DNA of 64,000 bases from Magicicada septendecula (taxonomy: Eukaryota > Arthropoda > Insecta > Hemiptera > Cicadidae): contig JAWRYS010000725.1 in NCBI GenBank assembly GCA_034769895.1, positions 1-64,000 of the forward strand, in the 5' to 3' direction. Positions 44,398 through 56,508 of the stretch are shown one piece after another. Each line of letters opens with the position of its first letter. Positions within the stretch are counted from its first letter, which is position 1. The translations under genes were made by a program, and so were the position numbers. A model generated the notes under the pieces. That model was not told where the DNA came from. It made no database searches and saw only the letters and a list, made by a program, of their open reading frames with translations.

Positions 44398-45056
44398 ATA
44401 ATAAAGTTGATGCATTAAGTAGTGACATAAATGCAAAATTGAATGAAGTGAGTAATAATGTAAATGAACAAAAAATTAAATGTGAAAGTAGTTTTAACGA
44501 ATTAAATAAACGCTTTGATATAAATGATGTTAGATTTGATGAACTAAAGAGCGATATTAATAATATGAAACTACAAAATGTTAACGTTGATAAGCGGTTA
44601 AATAATATTGATGAACGTTTTCAGACAATTATAAAAAGAATGAAAGATGATGTAGATGATATTAGAAAAAGAATGGAGAGTAGAGAAAGTAAAATAAACG
44701 TGTTAAGGGGTTTTAATATTGAAAATCGTAGTAACGAGATATTAGAGAATAAAACAATCGGTTCTGATAATGAAGACAATGAGACTATATGTGGTAATGA
44801 GAATATAAACAAGGAAGCAACAGTTAACAAGGTAAGTGAAAATAATGGAAATACAAATAATAATTGTGTTAGTTTAAGCGTAAAACAAGTGACAGTGAAT
44901 AAGGTGAGTAACAAGGTTAATTATGATGTTAAACAAGTATTTGAAAAGGTTGTATCTAAGAATGATACGGTAAATAGTGATAATGAAAATAGAATGAGAG
45001 ATGAAGTTAATTATGGAGTGTTAGTTAAGTGTTTACGAGTTAGAAAGGGAGTATAG
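44394..45056 (+). CDS. Gag-like segment 2, U10 copy
   Basis: Intact; NNNC in place of NNNG, shared only with U11. Confidence 0.5.
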   Translation: MNNKVDALSSDINAKLNEVSNNVNEQKIKCESSFNELNKRFDINDVRFDELKSDINNMKLQNVNVDKRLNNIDERFQTIIKRMKDDVDDIRKRMESRESKINVLRGFNIENRSNEILENKTIGSDNEDNETICGNENINKEATVNKVSENNGNTNNNCVSLSVKQVTVNKVSNKVNYDVKQVFEKVVSKNDTVNSDNENRMRDEVNYGVLVKCLRVRKGV

Positions 45057-45744
45057 AGATAGGTTAAATGTAGAGAGTGAACAGAGGGCAAATTTTTCCC
45101 GTAATGTCAGTGAAGCAGAGACTTCATTAGTGTTTTTGGAGGACGAGAGTTCCTCGATAGTTTTTGTAGAAGACAAAAGGTCTTCAAAATGTCCTGTGGT
45201 TTTTAGTGTATCTGGTAAGGCCAGATGGTGTTTAGATAATTTTGCTGTATTGCCCTCTGTGTTGAGTGACAATGTGACATTGGGTTGGGAAAGGGATAAT
45301 AACAAGAAAAATAGAGTGATAGAGATATTTAAGTTGACTAGAGGTTATAAAGGGTTGGCTGAGAAGTTAAATAATGAGAGAATTATTATAAATAATAGAG
45401 ACTTACCTTGTGTAGTAGCAAACGATGATTATGTTGAGGCTGATAATAACAAACACTTACCTGTTGTGAGAATCAGCGTACTAGTAATAGCTGATGAATA
45501 TAGTAAGGAATGCATAAACTATTTAACTGAGACAGAAACTACTGATGGAGACTTAACCATACCCGATGTAGACATGGCTTATGATAAAATAACAATGGGG
45601 GAGAACCCTGGGAATTATTATTATGGTATAATGGAAAAAACAAATTTTTATGGTTATTCAATTAACAATAGGAATATAATGAATTTAAATAAAAATGAAT
45701 TGTGTATATTCGACATAAGACTAATTTTCGATGATGGTGGTTAG
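45025..45744 (+). CDS. Gag-like segment 3, U10 copy
   Basis: Intact; same residues as U9. Confidence 0.5.
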   Translation, partial: LSVYELEREYRDRLNVESEQRANFSRNVSEAETSLVFLEDESSSIVFVEDKRSSKCPVVFSVSGKARWCLDNFAVLPSVLSDNVTLGWERDNNKKNRVIEIFKLTRGYKGLAEKLNNERIIINNRDLPCVVANDDYVEADNNKHLPVVRISVLVIADEYSKECINYLTETETTDGDLTIPDVDMAYDKITMGENPGNYYYGIMEKTNFYGYSINNRNIMNLNKNELCIFDIRLIFDDGG

Positions 45745-46316
45745 ATAAACAGTGAATGAACATTTAATTATTTGAGTTAATGGTATACTAACTTGGCTGA
45801 TTTATGTAATGAAGTGTGGTAAACAAATGTTGGTAAAATGTTTAAATCTTGGTAATTAAATTAAGTTGAGGTAATTAGGTACACTCAAAGGGGAATATTT
45901 GTTTCAATGTAGCCATAGGAATGTTTATTATGTTGCATCCTGTTTAAGAGTGATGACTAAAAGAATCCAGTACTTTGCAAAAAATCAAACCAGTACTTTG
46001 TTAATTACCAGTACAACCAAGAGGAAACGAATCAGTTGGGGATATGGAATAATGGCAGGCCGTCTAGTGATATTTTAATTGAATGTTTCAGAGTCAGGTG
46101 ATACTGTGGTGACGTGCCTGTCTGATTTTATGGTGTTGGGATCTCGAGCCGAGAAGTCCAGTAAGGTCGGATAGGTGCAGCCACAGCCACCGGACTAGGA
46201 GGGTAAGTACCCATGATTTTAGTAAAGAGTTAAGGGGGGTTGCGGCGCTATATCCTCGCTGATCCTCTTAGATTTTAGGCAATGAGTTTTTATGCTTCGG
46301 CATAAAACCTCTTATT
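45745..46316 (+). other. 3' non-coding region of U10 (short form) with deletion junction
   Basis: Same 7-nt filler at 45827-45833; D markers as in U9. Confidence 0.75.
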
Positions 46317-46327
46317 GGGGGGGGTAC

Positions 46328-47417
46328 TGTAACGGGACATATCAGGGACGGGAATTAATTTTAATAATTGAACATAATTCAAAAAGCAGTCAGGGTTCAC
46401 CTTTGGTGTATCTCGTTTTAACCAACTACACATACAATGTTATTGAAAGTTGTTTATGTCTAGACAGCCCGGCTAGACGTATTACGTAACCACTTGCAAC
46501 TCAGTCTCTCTGTGAATTACAGAAAGAATGAGTAATTGCCATAAGCCAGTTTGCATCAGGCGATCGTAGTAGTAGTCATCGTTGGACCAGCCAAGTAGAC
46601 AGCAGAGCCGCGCGGGCGGGGCAGTAAAGAAGCGCGCGGTTCTAATCACTATTAATCTGTGCGAGCGAGTGAGTTACATCAGCCGACAAAATGTTATAAA
46701 AACGTAATCTAAAATAATACTGTTTGTACAGCTCACAGTGAAAAACTTATAAACGTTTGAAATAACAGTTCGGAGTGATCAGTGAAACAGCGAACAACAC
46801 GTGGCGGTGGTGAAACTGTTTGGAACACCGTAGATTGGTTAAGTACCACTCATAAACTACCAAATAAATTTTATAAACATATGAAATAAATACGGATAAA
46901 GAGCTCTAATAATGGGGGATAAATAAAAAAATGTAAAAGAGTGATAGCGTGCGTGAGACAAAGTACTGGGTCATAACTCATATTAAGTAACTTGTTATAG
47001 CCATATAAGAATAGTAATCGTAAGAATTGTTTCATTATTATTTGGTATACTGAAATAACTTTATATGTTGTTTTCATTCAACAAAACAAAAAACTTTTAA
47101 TCGATGTATTAGTTGACAAGAGGAGAATTTCAGACGTTATTATATAGGTGTAGAACATATCGTAATTTCATTCAATAAAAGATAAATAAGTTGTTTCAGT
47201 CAGCATAATATGTGTTAGCTTTATGATTTCGAAACACTACCCAGATAATCCCTCTGCAACTTTTTTTGTCTACACGACCCTGGACGGAGAACTAAGGTAA
47301 GAAAAAGAAATTTTGATAAACTTAGTAAGTTTTATTAACTCATAAAAAGACGCAAAGTCTCAGTGGCTCCGAACTACGGACTCGATTTTAGTAACTGAAA
47401 TAAATTCAATTGTTTCA
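46328..47417 (+). repeat. LTR of U11
   Basis: 1,090 bp, TG...CA. Polypurine tract 46317-46327, primer site core 47419-47430. Same variants as the U10 LTR. Confidence 0.7.
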
Positions 47418-47569
47418 ATGGCGCCCGAACTTTGGGACGATTTGTATGATTTATTATAATCATACGAATTGGACCTAATGTAAGTTGCAGAAAGGGGTTA
47501 TTTGGGAGTGGGAGCGGTTGTGTAGGTTAGAGAGCATAACCGTATATGTAAAAAACAATAATATACAAA

Positions 47570-47944
47570 ATGGAAAATAAGAATAAAATTAATCTGACTG
47601 ACTCGACAGTTACGAGTGAGTCAGGAGGTTGCTTAACTCCAATTACAGTCCAAGAAAATGTTCTAACTGAATCAGCTGTTGCGAATGATTCGGGGTTGGA
47701 GACGACTCCAAGCCCAATAAATGAAAATAATGTAACACAATCTGTAGTAATTAGTGAGGCGGGAGCAAAATCTACTCCCGTAGCGACTAGAATAAACGAA
47801 AGAGAATTGGCAATAGATGATCTATTTAACTTTATAAAAAGTAGTTTCAAGGAACAGCAAAGTAATTTTGATGAAATGAAAAGTGATAATGATGTTAAGT
47901 TTAATGAACTAAGCAGTAGTGTCAAAGAAGTAAATATAATTTGA
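47570..47944 (+). CDS. Gag-like segment 1, U11 copy
   Basis: Intact; D84 as in U10. Confidence 0.55.
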   Translation: MENKNKINLTDSTVTSESGGCLTPITVQENVLTESAVANDSGLETTPSPINENNVTQSVVISEAGAKSTPVATRINERELAIDDLFNFIKSSFKEQQSNFDEMKSDNDVKFNELSSSVKEVNII

Positions 47945-48603
47945 ATAATAAAGTTGATGCATTAAGTAGTGACATAAATGCAAAATTGAATGAAGTGAGT
48001 AATAATGTAAATGAACAAAAAATTAAATGTGAAAGTAGTTTTAACGAATTAAATAAACGCTTTGATATAAATGATGTTAGATTTGATGAACTAAAGAGCG
48101 ATATTAATAATATGAAACTACAAAATGTTAACGTTGATAAGCGGTTAAATAATATTGATGAACGTTTTCAGACAATTATAAAAAGAATGAAAGATGATGT
48201 AGATGATATTAGAAAAAGAATGGAGAGTAGAGAAAGTAAAATAAACGTGTTAAGGGGTTTTAATATTGAAAATCGTAGTAACGAGATATTAGAGAATAAA
48301 ACAATCGGTTCTGATAATGAAGACAATGAGACTATATGTGGTAATGAGAATATAAACAAGGAAGCAACAGTTAACAAGGTAAGTGAAAATAATGGAAATA
48401 CAAATAATAATTGTGTTAGTTTAAGCGTAAAACAAGTGACAGTGAATAAGGTGAGTAACAAGGTTAATTATGATGTTAAACAAGTATTTGAAAAGGTTGT
48501 ATCTAAGAATGATACGGTAAATAGTGATAATGAAAATAGAATGAGAGATGAAGTTAATTATGGAGTGTTAGTTAAGTGTTTACGAGTTAGAAAGGGAGTA
48601 TAG
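47941..48603 (+). CDS. Gag-like segment 2, U11 copy
   Basis: Intact; NNNC as in U10. Confidence 0.5.
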   Translation: MNNKVDALSSDINAKLNEVSNNVNEQKIKCESSFNELNKRFDINDVRFDELKSDINNMKLQNVNVDKRLNNIDERFQTIIKRMKDDVDDIRKRMESRESKINVLRGFNIENRSNEILENKTIGSDNEDNETICGNENINKEATVNKVSENNGNTNNNCVSLSVKQVTVNKVSNKVNYDVKQVFEKVVSKNDTVNSDNENRMRDEVNYGVLVKCLRVRKGV

Positions 48604-49291
48604 AGATAGGTTAAATGTAGAGAGTGAACAGAGGGCAAATTTTTCCCGTAATGTCAGTGAAGCAGAGACTTCATTAGTGTTTTTGGAGGACGAGAGTTCC
48701 TCGATAGTTTTTGTAGAAGACAAAAGGTCTTCAAAATGTCCTGTGGTTTTTAGTGTATCTGGTAAGGCCAGATGGTGTTTAGATAATTTTGCTGTATTGC
48801 CCTCTGTGTTGAGTGACAATGTGACATTGGGTTGGGAAAGTGATAATAACAAGAAAAATAGAGTGATAGAGATATTTAAGTTGACTAGAGGTTATAAAGG
48901 GTTGGCTGAGAAGTTAAATAATGAGAGAATTATTATAAATAATAGAGACTTACCTTGTGTAGTAGCAAACGATGATTATGTTGAGGCTGATAATAACAAA
49001 CACTTACCTGTTGTGAGAATCAGCGTACTAGTAATAGCTGATGAATATAGTAAGGAATGCATAAACTATTTAACTGAGACAGAAACTACTGATGGAGACT
49101 TAACCATACCCGATGTAGACATGGCTTATGATAAAATAACAATGGGGGAGAACCCTGGGAATTATTATTATGGTATAATGGAAAAAACAAATTTTTATGG
49201 TTATTACATTAACAATAGGAATATAATGAATTTAAATAAAAATGAATTGTGTATATTCGACATAAGACTAATTTTCGATGATGGTGGTTAG
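48572..49291 (+). CDS. Gag-like segment 3, U11 copy
   Basis: Intact; two private changes, GWESDNN for GWERDNN and GYYINN for GYSINN, making it the most diverged copy of this segment. Confidence 0.5.
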   Translation, partial: LSVYELEREYRDRLNVESEQRANFSRNVSEAETSLVFLEDESSSIVFVEDKRSSKCPVVFSVSGKARWCLDNFAVLPSVLSDNVTLGWESDNNKKNRVIEIFKLTRGYKGLAEKLNNERIIINNRDLPCVVANDDYVEADNNKHLPVVRISVLVIADEYSKECINYLTETETTDGDLTIPDVDMAYDKITMGENPGNYYYGIMEKTNFYGYYINNRNIMNLNKNELCIFDIRLIFDDGG

Positions 49292-51328
49292 ATAAACAGT
49301 GAATGAACATTTAATTATTTGAGTTAATGGTATACTAACTTGGCTGATTTATGTAATGAAGTGTGGTAAACAATGAAATATGACGAAAATTTGTATTGGT
49401 GTTAAACGTATTGTGTTAAGGTTATGTTGATACTCTGGTAATGCATCAGCTGATATGCTGTTAACATGTATATTGTATTTTGTGTGACTGATTTTTACAG
49501 CTATGAGGGAGTTAATAACAACAATAATGTTTTATTTTGATGAATAATTGCTATAAATAAATTTTGTTCTGAAATAAAATAATGCTAGGTAATCAAATGG
49601 AGTTAACCTTTTGTGAATAATATAATGAAGAAACTTAGTGTTTTGATTGTAATGTAGTTAAAATTTATGTGAGAGAATGTTATTAATGCAAAATCATTTT
49701 GAATACAATGTAATCAAAGTAACGGAAATTGTTTGAACAAATGAGGTAATGAAATTAAATTTGAGTAGGAATTAAATTAATTTAAAATGTGAATGTCAGT
49801 AATGAATTTAAATTTATTTTGATTTGAATTGTAACATAAATAGTAACCGATTAAAATGAAATGATTTAAATATTTATGCAAGTCAAAAAATTGAAGCTAA
49901 AGTGGTCATCTTTGTAAACCCCATTCGAATTCCAGAAGGAAATGTTTGTGTTGATGCTGAGGTAGTATTTGTAAAACAAATTGTGTATACAACTGATGAT
50001 GTAACCTGGTACGAATAATAAACCTATGTTATATATTTAACTTTAGATTCCCCGTGTAAGTGCGGTCATGACCTCACCGGATCATGACCGTGAAAGTAGT
50101 TAACTATAGCAAATCATAAATTTTAATTGTTATAACCGGCTTATAGTTTGTTTTTGTTTTGTTAACCCGGTGGTTTGTTAAATTTAGTTGGGGGTTATTT
50201 TTAGGGGAATCTACCAATTTTTGAAACTATTGGTGAATATTTTCACCCATATAGGGGTGGTAGTCCATTAGGGGTGTATTCATCATTATCAGTAGGTATG
50301 TAATACTGAATTTTATTGTAACGCCGAAGCAAGGATGGGGTGGAATAAAAGAAAAAATGTCCAACCCTTCCGCATCAGTCCTTGTGGAAGCAACTGGGCG
50401 CTACAGTACAGGGGAGGTCATAGTGAGTGTGGATGGGGTGTGACCAAGTTACAGCCACAAGAGATGTGGTTTACGGCTAGGATGAGGCCGGCGATGGCCA
50501 AGACGCCTAGTGCAGAACACAGCAAATTGTAACGGGTATCAGGGGTTAAGGGTAGGGGGATGTAAAAAAAAAAATTAGCGTAAGACTGCGTTGTGAGTTG
50601 ATAATAAAGTATTTTTGTGTGTATAACCTGTATTTTATAGTAAGATTGTTATGATTTATTTGCATTTTATGTAATCAATTTGTACTTTTGGCGGGGAACA
50701 GTGTTTTGTTAGGGGAGAAAATTACCAAGGTATATAACATGTATGGGATTTTTTATGTATTCGATGTAAGTAGATAGTAAGTTTATATTGCTATGTAGAC
50801 ATTGTATTTTCTATAGTCAAGCTACCGGTTTATTTGAAATCAATGTAAAATGTTTAAATCTTGGTAATTAAATTAAGTTGAGGTAATTAGGTACACTCAA
50901 AGGGGAATATTTGTTTCAATGTAGCCATAGGAATGTTTATTATGTTGCATCCTGTTTAAGAGTGATGACTAAAAGAATCCAGTACTTTGCAAAAAATCAA
51001 ACCAGTACTTTGTTAATTACCAGTACAACCAAGAGGAAACGAATCAGTTGGGGATATGGAATAATGGCAGGCCGCCTAGTGATATTTTAATTGAATGTTT
51101 CAGAGTCAGGTGATACTGTGGTGACGTGCCTGTCTGATTTTATGGTGTTGGGATCTCGAGCCGAGAAGTCCAGTAAGGTCGGATAGGTGCAGCCACAGCC
51201 ACCGGACTAGGAGGGTAAGTACCCATGATTTTAGTAAAGAGTTAAGGGGGGTTGCGGCGCTATATCCTCGCTGATCCTCTTAGATTTTAGGCAATGAGTT
51301 TTTATGCTTCGGCATAAAACCTCTTATT
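49292..51328 (+). other. 3' non-coding region of U11 (long form, diverged)
   Basis: Same elements as U2 with private changes. TCCACCCC becomes TCCAACCC near 50360, weakening the inner stem of the nested RNA element. One G is lost in CAGCCACAAG near 50452, the last G run is five long, and ATTAGCGTAAG replaces ATTAGCATAAG. Confidence 0.6.
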
Positions 51329-51342
51329 GGGGGGGGGGGTAC

Positions 51343-52432
51343 TGTAACGGGACATATCAGGGACGGGAATTAATTTTAATAATTGAACATAATTCAAAAA
51401 GCAGTCAGGGTTCACCTTTGGTGTATCTCGTTTTAACCAACTACACATACAATGTTATTGAAAGTTGTTTATGTCTAGACAGCCCGGCTAGACGTATTAC
51501 GTAACCACTTGCAACTCAGTCTCTCTGTGAATTACAGAAAGAATGAGTAATTGCCATAAGCCAGTTTGCATCAGGCGATCGTAGTAGTAGTCATCGTTGG
51601 ACCAGCCAAGTAGACAGCAGAGCCGCGCGGGCGGGGCAGTAAAGAAGCGCGCGGTTCTAATCACTATTAATCTGTGCGAGCGAGTGAGTTACATCAGCCG
51701 ACAAAATGTTATAAAAACGTAATCTAAAATAATACTGTTTGTACAGCTCACAGTGAAAAACTTATAAACGTTTGAAATAACAGTTCGGAGTGATCAGTGA
51801 AACAGCGAACAACACGTGGCGGTGGTGAAACTGTTTGGAACACCGTAGATTGGTTAAGTACCACTCATAAACTACCAAATAAATTTTATAAACATATGAA
51901 ATAAATACGGATAAAGAGCTCTAATAACGGGGGATAAATATAAAAATGTAAAAGAGTGATAGCGTGCGTGAGACAAAGTACTGGGTCATAACTCATATTA
52001 AGTAACTTGTTATAGCCATATAAGAATAGTAATCGTAAGAATTGTTTCATTATTATTTGGTATACTGAAATAACTTTATATGTTGTTTTCATTCAACAAA
52101 ACAAAAAACTTTTAATCGATGTATTAGTTGACAAGAGGAGAATTTCAGACGTTATTATATAGGTGTAGAACATATCGTAATTTCATTCAATAAAAGATAA
52201 ATAAGTTGTTTCAGTCAGCATAATATGTGTTAGCTTTATGATTTCGAAACACTACCCAGATAATCCCTCTGCAACTTTTTTTGTCTACACGACCCTGGAC
52301 GGAGAACTAAGGTAAGAAAAAGAAATTTTGATAAACTTAGTAAGTTTTATTAACTCATAAAAAGACGCAAAGTCTCAGTGGCTCCGAACTACGGACTCGA
52401 TTTTAGTAACTGAAATAAATTCAATTGTTTCA
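51343..52432 (+). repeat. LTR of U12
   Basis: 1,090 bp, TG...CA. Polypurine tract 51329-51342, primer site core 52434-52445. Confidence 0.7.
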
Positions 52433-52584
52433 ATGGCGCCCGAACTTTGGGACGATTTGTATGATTTATTATAATCATACGAATTGGACCTAATGTAAGT
52501 TGCAGAAAGGGGTTATTTGGGAGTGGGAGCGGTTGTGTAGGTTAGAGAGCATAATCGTATATGTAAAAAACAATAATATACAAA

Positions 52585-52959
52585 ATGGAAAATAAGAATA
52601 AAATTAATCTGACTGACTCGACAGTTACGAGTGAGTCAGGAGGTTGCTTAACTCCAATTACAGTCCAAGAAAATGTTCTAACTGAATCAGCTGTTGCGAA
52701 TGATTCGGGGTTGGAGACGACTCCAAGCCCAATAAATGAAAATAATGTAACACAATCTGTAGTAATTAGTGAGGAGGGAGCAAAATCTACTCCCGTAGCG
52801 ACTAGAATAAACGAAAGAGAATTGGCAATAGATTATCTATTTAACTTTATAAAAAGTAGTTTCAAGGAACAGCAAAGTAATTTTGATGAAATGAAAAGTG
52901 ATAATGATGTTAAGTTTAATGAACTAAGCAGTAGTGTCAAAGAAGTAAATATAATTTGA
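52585..52959 (+). CDS. Gag-like segment 1, U12 copy
   Basis: Intact; private A64E change in the third repeat. Confidence 0.55.
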   Translation: MENKNKINLTDSTVTSESGGCLTPITVQENVLTESAVANDSGLETTPSPINENNVTQSVVISEEGAKSTPVATRINERELAIDYLFNFIKSSFKEQQSNFDEMKSDNDVKFNELSSSVKEVNII

Positions 52960-53618
52960 ATAATAAAGTTGATGCATTAAGTAGTGACATAAATGCAAAA
53001 TTGAATGAAGTGAGTAATAATGTAAATGAACAAAAAATTAAATGTGAAAGTAGTTTTAACGAATTAAATAAACGCTTTGATATAAATGATGTTAGATTTG
53101 ATGAACTAAAGAGCGATATTAATAATATGAAACTACAAAATGTTAACGTTGATAAGCGGTTAAATAATATTGATGAACGTTTTCAGACAATTATAAAAAG
53201 AATGAAAGATGATGTAGATGATATTAGAAAAAGAATGGAGAGTAGAGAAAGTAAAATAAACGTGTTAAGGGGTTTTAATATTGAAAATCGTAGTAACGAG
53301 ATATTAGAGAATAAAACAATCGGTTCTGATAATGAAGACAATGAGACTATATGTGGTAATGAGAATATAAACAAGGAAGCAACAGTTAACAAGGTAAGTG
53401 AAAATAATGGAAATACAAATAATAATGGTGTTAGTTTAAGCGTAAAACAAGTGACAGTGAATAAGGTGAGTAACAAGGTTAATTATGATGTTAAACAAGT
53501 ATTTGAAAAGGTTGTATCTAAGAATGATACGGTAAATAGTGATAATGAAAATAGAATGAGAGTTGAAGTTAATTATGGAGTGTTAGTTAAGTGTTTACGA
53601 GTTAGAAAGGGAGTATAG
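52956..53618 (+). CDS. Gag-like segment 2, U12 copy
   Basis: Intact; MRVEV as in U9. Confidence 0.5.
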   Translation: MNNKVDALSSDINAKLNEVSNNVNEQKIKCESSFNELNKRFDINDVRFDELKSDINNMKLQNVNVDKRLNNIDERFQTIIKRMKDDVDDIRKRMESRESKINVLRGFNIENRSNEILENKTIGSDNEDNETICGNENINKEATVNKVSENNGNTNNNGVSLSVKQVTVNKVSNKVNYDVKQVFEKVVSKNDTVNSDNENRMRVEVNYGVLVKCLRVRKGV

Positions 53619-54306
53619 AGATAGGTTAAATGTAGAGAGTGAACAGAGGGCAAATTTTTCCCGTAATGTCAGTGAAGCAGAGACTTCATTAGTGTTTTTG
53701 GAGGACGAGAGTTCCTCGATAGTTTTTGTAGAAGACAAAAGGTCTTCAAAATGTCCTGTGGTTTTTAGTGTATCTGGTAAGGCCAGATGGTGTTTAGATA
53801 ATTTTGCTGTATTGCCCTCTGTGTTGAGTGACAATGTGACATTGGGTTGGGAAAGGGATAATAACAAGAAAAATAGAGTGATAGAGATATTTAAGTTGAC
53901 TAGAGGTTATAAAGGGTTGGCTGAGAAGTTAAATAATGAGAGAATTATTATAAATAATAGAGACTTACCTTGTGTAGTAGCAAACGATGATTATGTTGAG
54001 GCTGATAATAACAAACACTTACCTGTTGTGAGAATCAGCGTACTAGTAATAGCTGATGAATATAGTAAGGAATGCATAAACTATTTAACTGAGACAGAAA
54101 CTACTGATGGAGACTTAACCATACCCGATGTAGACATGGCTTATGATAAAATAACAATGGGGGAGAACCCTGGGAATTATTATTATGGTATAATGGAAAA
54201 AACAAATTTTTATGGTTATTCAATTAACAATAGGAATATAATGAATTTAAATAAAAATGAATTGTGTATATTCGACATAAGACTAATTTTCGATGATGGT
54301 GGTTAG
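53587..54306 (+). CDS. Gag-like segment 3, U12 copy
   Basis: Intact; same residues as U9. Confidence 0.5.
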   Translation, partial: LSVYELEREYRDRLNVESEQRANFSRNVSEAETSLVFLEDESSSIVFVEDKRSSKCPVVFSVSGKARWCLDNFAVLPSVLSDNVTLGWERDNNKKNRVIEIFKLTRGYKGLAEKLNNERIIINNRDLPCVVANDDYVEADNNKHLPVVRISVLVIADEYSKECINYLTETETTDGDLTIPDVDMAYDKITMGENPGNYYYGIMEKTNFYGYSINNRNIMNLNKNELCIFDIRLIFDDGG

Positions 54307-54878
54307 ATAAACAGTGAATGAACATTTAATTATTTGAGTTAATGGTATACTAACTTGGCTGATTTATGTAATGAAGTGTGGTAAACAAATGTTGGTAAAA
54401 TGTTTAAATCTTGGTAATTAAATTAAGTTGAGGTAATTAGGTACACTCAAAGGGGAATATTTGTTTCAATGTAGCCATAGGAATGTTTATTATGTTGCAT
54501 CCTGTTTAAGAGTGATGACTAAAAGAATCCAGTACTTTGCAAAAAATCAAACCAGTACTTTGTTAATTACCAGTACAACCAAGAGGAAACGAATCAGTTG
54601 GGGATATGGAATAATGGCAGGCCGTCTAGTGATATTTTAATTGAATGTTTCAGAGTCAGGTGATACTGTGGTGACGTGCCTGTCTGATTTTATGGTGTTG
54701 GGATCTCGAGCCGAGAAGTCCAGTAAGGTCGGATAGGTGCAGCCACAGCCACCGGACTAGGAGGGTAAGTACCCATGATTTTAGTAAAGAGTTAAGGGGG
54801 GTTGCGGCGCTATATCCTCGCTGATCCTCTTAGATTTTAGGCAATGAGTTTTTATGCTTCGGCATAAAACCTCTTATT
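54307..54878 (+). other. 3' non-coding region of U12 (short form) with deletion junction
   Basis: Same 7-nt filler at 54389-54395. Confidence 0.75.
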
Positions 54879-54891
54879 GGGGGGGGGGTAC

Positions 54892-55981
54892 TGTAACGGG
54901 ACATATCAGGGACGGGAATTAATTTTAATAATTGAACATAATTCAAAAAGCAGTCAGGGTTCACCTTTGGTGTATCTCGTTTTAACCAACTACACATACA
55001 ATGTTATTGAAAGTTGTTTATGTCTACACAGCCCGGCTAGACGTATTACGTAACCACTTGCAACTCAGTCTCTCTGTGAATTACAGAAAGAATGAGTAAT
55101 TGCCATAAGCCAGTTTGCATCAGGCGATCGTAGTAGTAGTCATCGTTGGACCAGCCAAGTAGACAGCAGAGCCGCGCGGGCGGGGCAGTAAAGAAGCGCG
55201 CGGTTCTAATCACTATTAATCTGTGCGAGCGAGTGAGTTACATCAGCCGACAAAATGTTATAAAAACGTAATCTAAAATAATACTGTTTGTACAGCTCAC
55301 AGTGAAAAACTTATAAACGTTTGAAATAACAGTTCGGAGTGATCAGTGAAACAGCGAACAACACGTGGCGGTGGTGAAACTGTTTGGAACACCGTAGATT
55401 GGTTAAGTACCACTCATAAACTACCAAATAAATTTTATAAACATATGAAATAAATACGGATAAAGAGCTCTAATAACGGGGGATAAATATAAAAATGTAA
55501 AAGAGTGATAGCGTGCGTGAGACAAAGTACTGGGTCATAACTCATATTAAGTAACTTGTTATAGCCATATAAGAATAGTAATCGTAAGAATTGTTTCATT
55601 ATTATTTGGTATACTGAAATAACTTTATATGTTGTTTTCATTCAACAAAACAAAAAACTTTTAATCGATGTATTAGTTGACAAGAGGAGAATTTCAGACG
55701 TTATTATATAGGTGTAGAACATATCGTAATTTCATTCAATAAAAGATAAATAAGTTGTTTCAGTCAGCATAATATGTGTTAGCTTTATGATTTCGAAACA
55801 CTACCCAGATAATCCCTCTGCAACTTTTTTTGTCTACACGACCCTGGACGGAGAACTAAGGTAAGAAAAAGAAATTTTGATAAACTTAGTAAGTTTTATT
55901 AACTCATAAAAAGACGCAAAGTCTCAGTGGCTCCGAACTACGGACTCGATTTTAGTAACTGAAATAAATTCAATTGTTTCA
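54892..55981 (+). repeat. LTR of U13
   Basis: 1,090 bp, TG...CA. Polypurine tract 54879-54891, primer site core 55983-55994. Confidence 0.7.
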
Positions 55982-56133
55982 ATGGCGCCCGAACTTTGGG
56001 ACGATTTGTATGATTTATTATAATCATACGAATTGGACCTAATGTAAGTTGCAGAAAGGGGTTATTTGGGAGTGGGAGCGGTTGTGTAGGTTAGAGAGCA
56101 TAATCGTATATGTAAAAAACAATAATATACAAA

Positions 56134-56508
56134 ATGGAAAATAAGAATAAAATTAATCTGACTGACTCGACAGTTACGAGTGAGTCAGGAGGTTGCTTAA
56201 CTCCAATTACAGTCCAAGAAAATGTTCTAACTGAATCAGCTGTTGCGAATGATTCGGGGTTGGAGACGACTCCAAGCCCAATAAATGAAAATAATGTAAC
56301 ACAATCTGTAGTAATTAGTGAGGCGGGAGCAAAATCTACTCCCGTAGCGACTAGAATAAACGAAAGAGAATTGGCAATAGATTATCTATTTAACTTTATA
56401 AAAAGTAGTTTCAAGGAACAGCAAAGTAATTTTGATGAAATGAAAAGTGATAATGATGTTAAGTTTAATGAACTAAGCAGTAGTGTCAAAGAAGTAAATA
56501 TAATTTGA
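56134..56508 (+). CDS. Gag-like segment 1, U13 copy
   Basis: Intact; AIDYLF form. Confidence 0.55.
   Translation: MENKNKINLTDSTVTSESGGCLTPITVQENVLTESAVANDSGLETTPSPINENNVTQSVVISEAGAKSTPVATRINERELAIDYLFNFIKSSFKEQQSNFDEMKSDNDVKFNELSSSVKEVNII

Larger units (their letters stand above)
42781..46327 (+). repeat. U10: short unit, subtype D
   Basis: 3,547 bp. From LTR through segment 2 it shares every variant I compared with U11, which points to a recent duplication. Confidence 0.88.
46328..51342 (+). repeat. U11: long unit inside the short block
   Basis: 5,015 bp. The full 3' segment is present and carries D markers downstream of it (TTGCATCC, GGTAAGTACCC) and a B marker within it (GAATTC at 49927-49932). 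It may represent the parental form of the short units or a later exchange product. Confidence 0.88.
51343..54891 (+). repeat. U12: short unit, subtype D
   Basis: 3,549 bp including G10 at its 3' end. Preceded by G11, the longest polypurine tract in the array. Confidence 0.88.

Noticed and set aside
50335..50532. 65-codon frame unique to U11
   Set aside because: It exists only because this copy lost one G and changed one base; other long units do not have it open.
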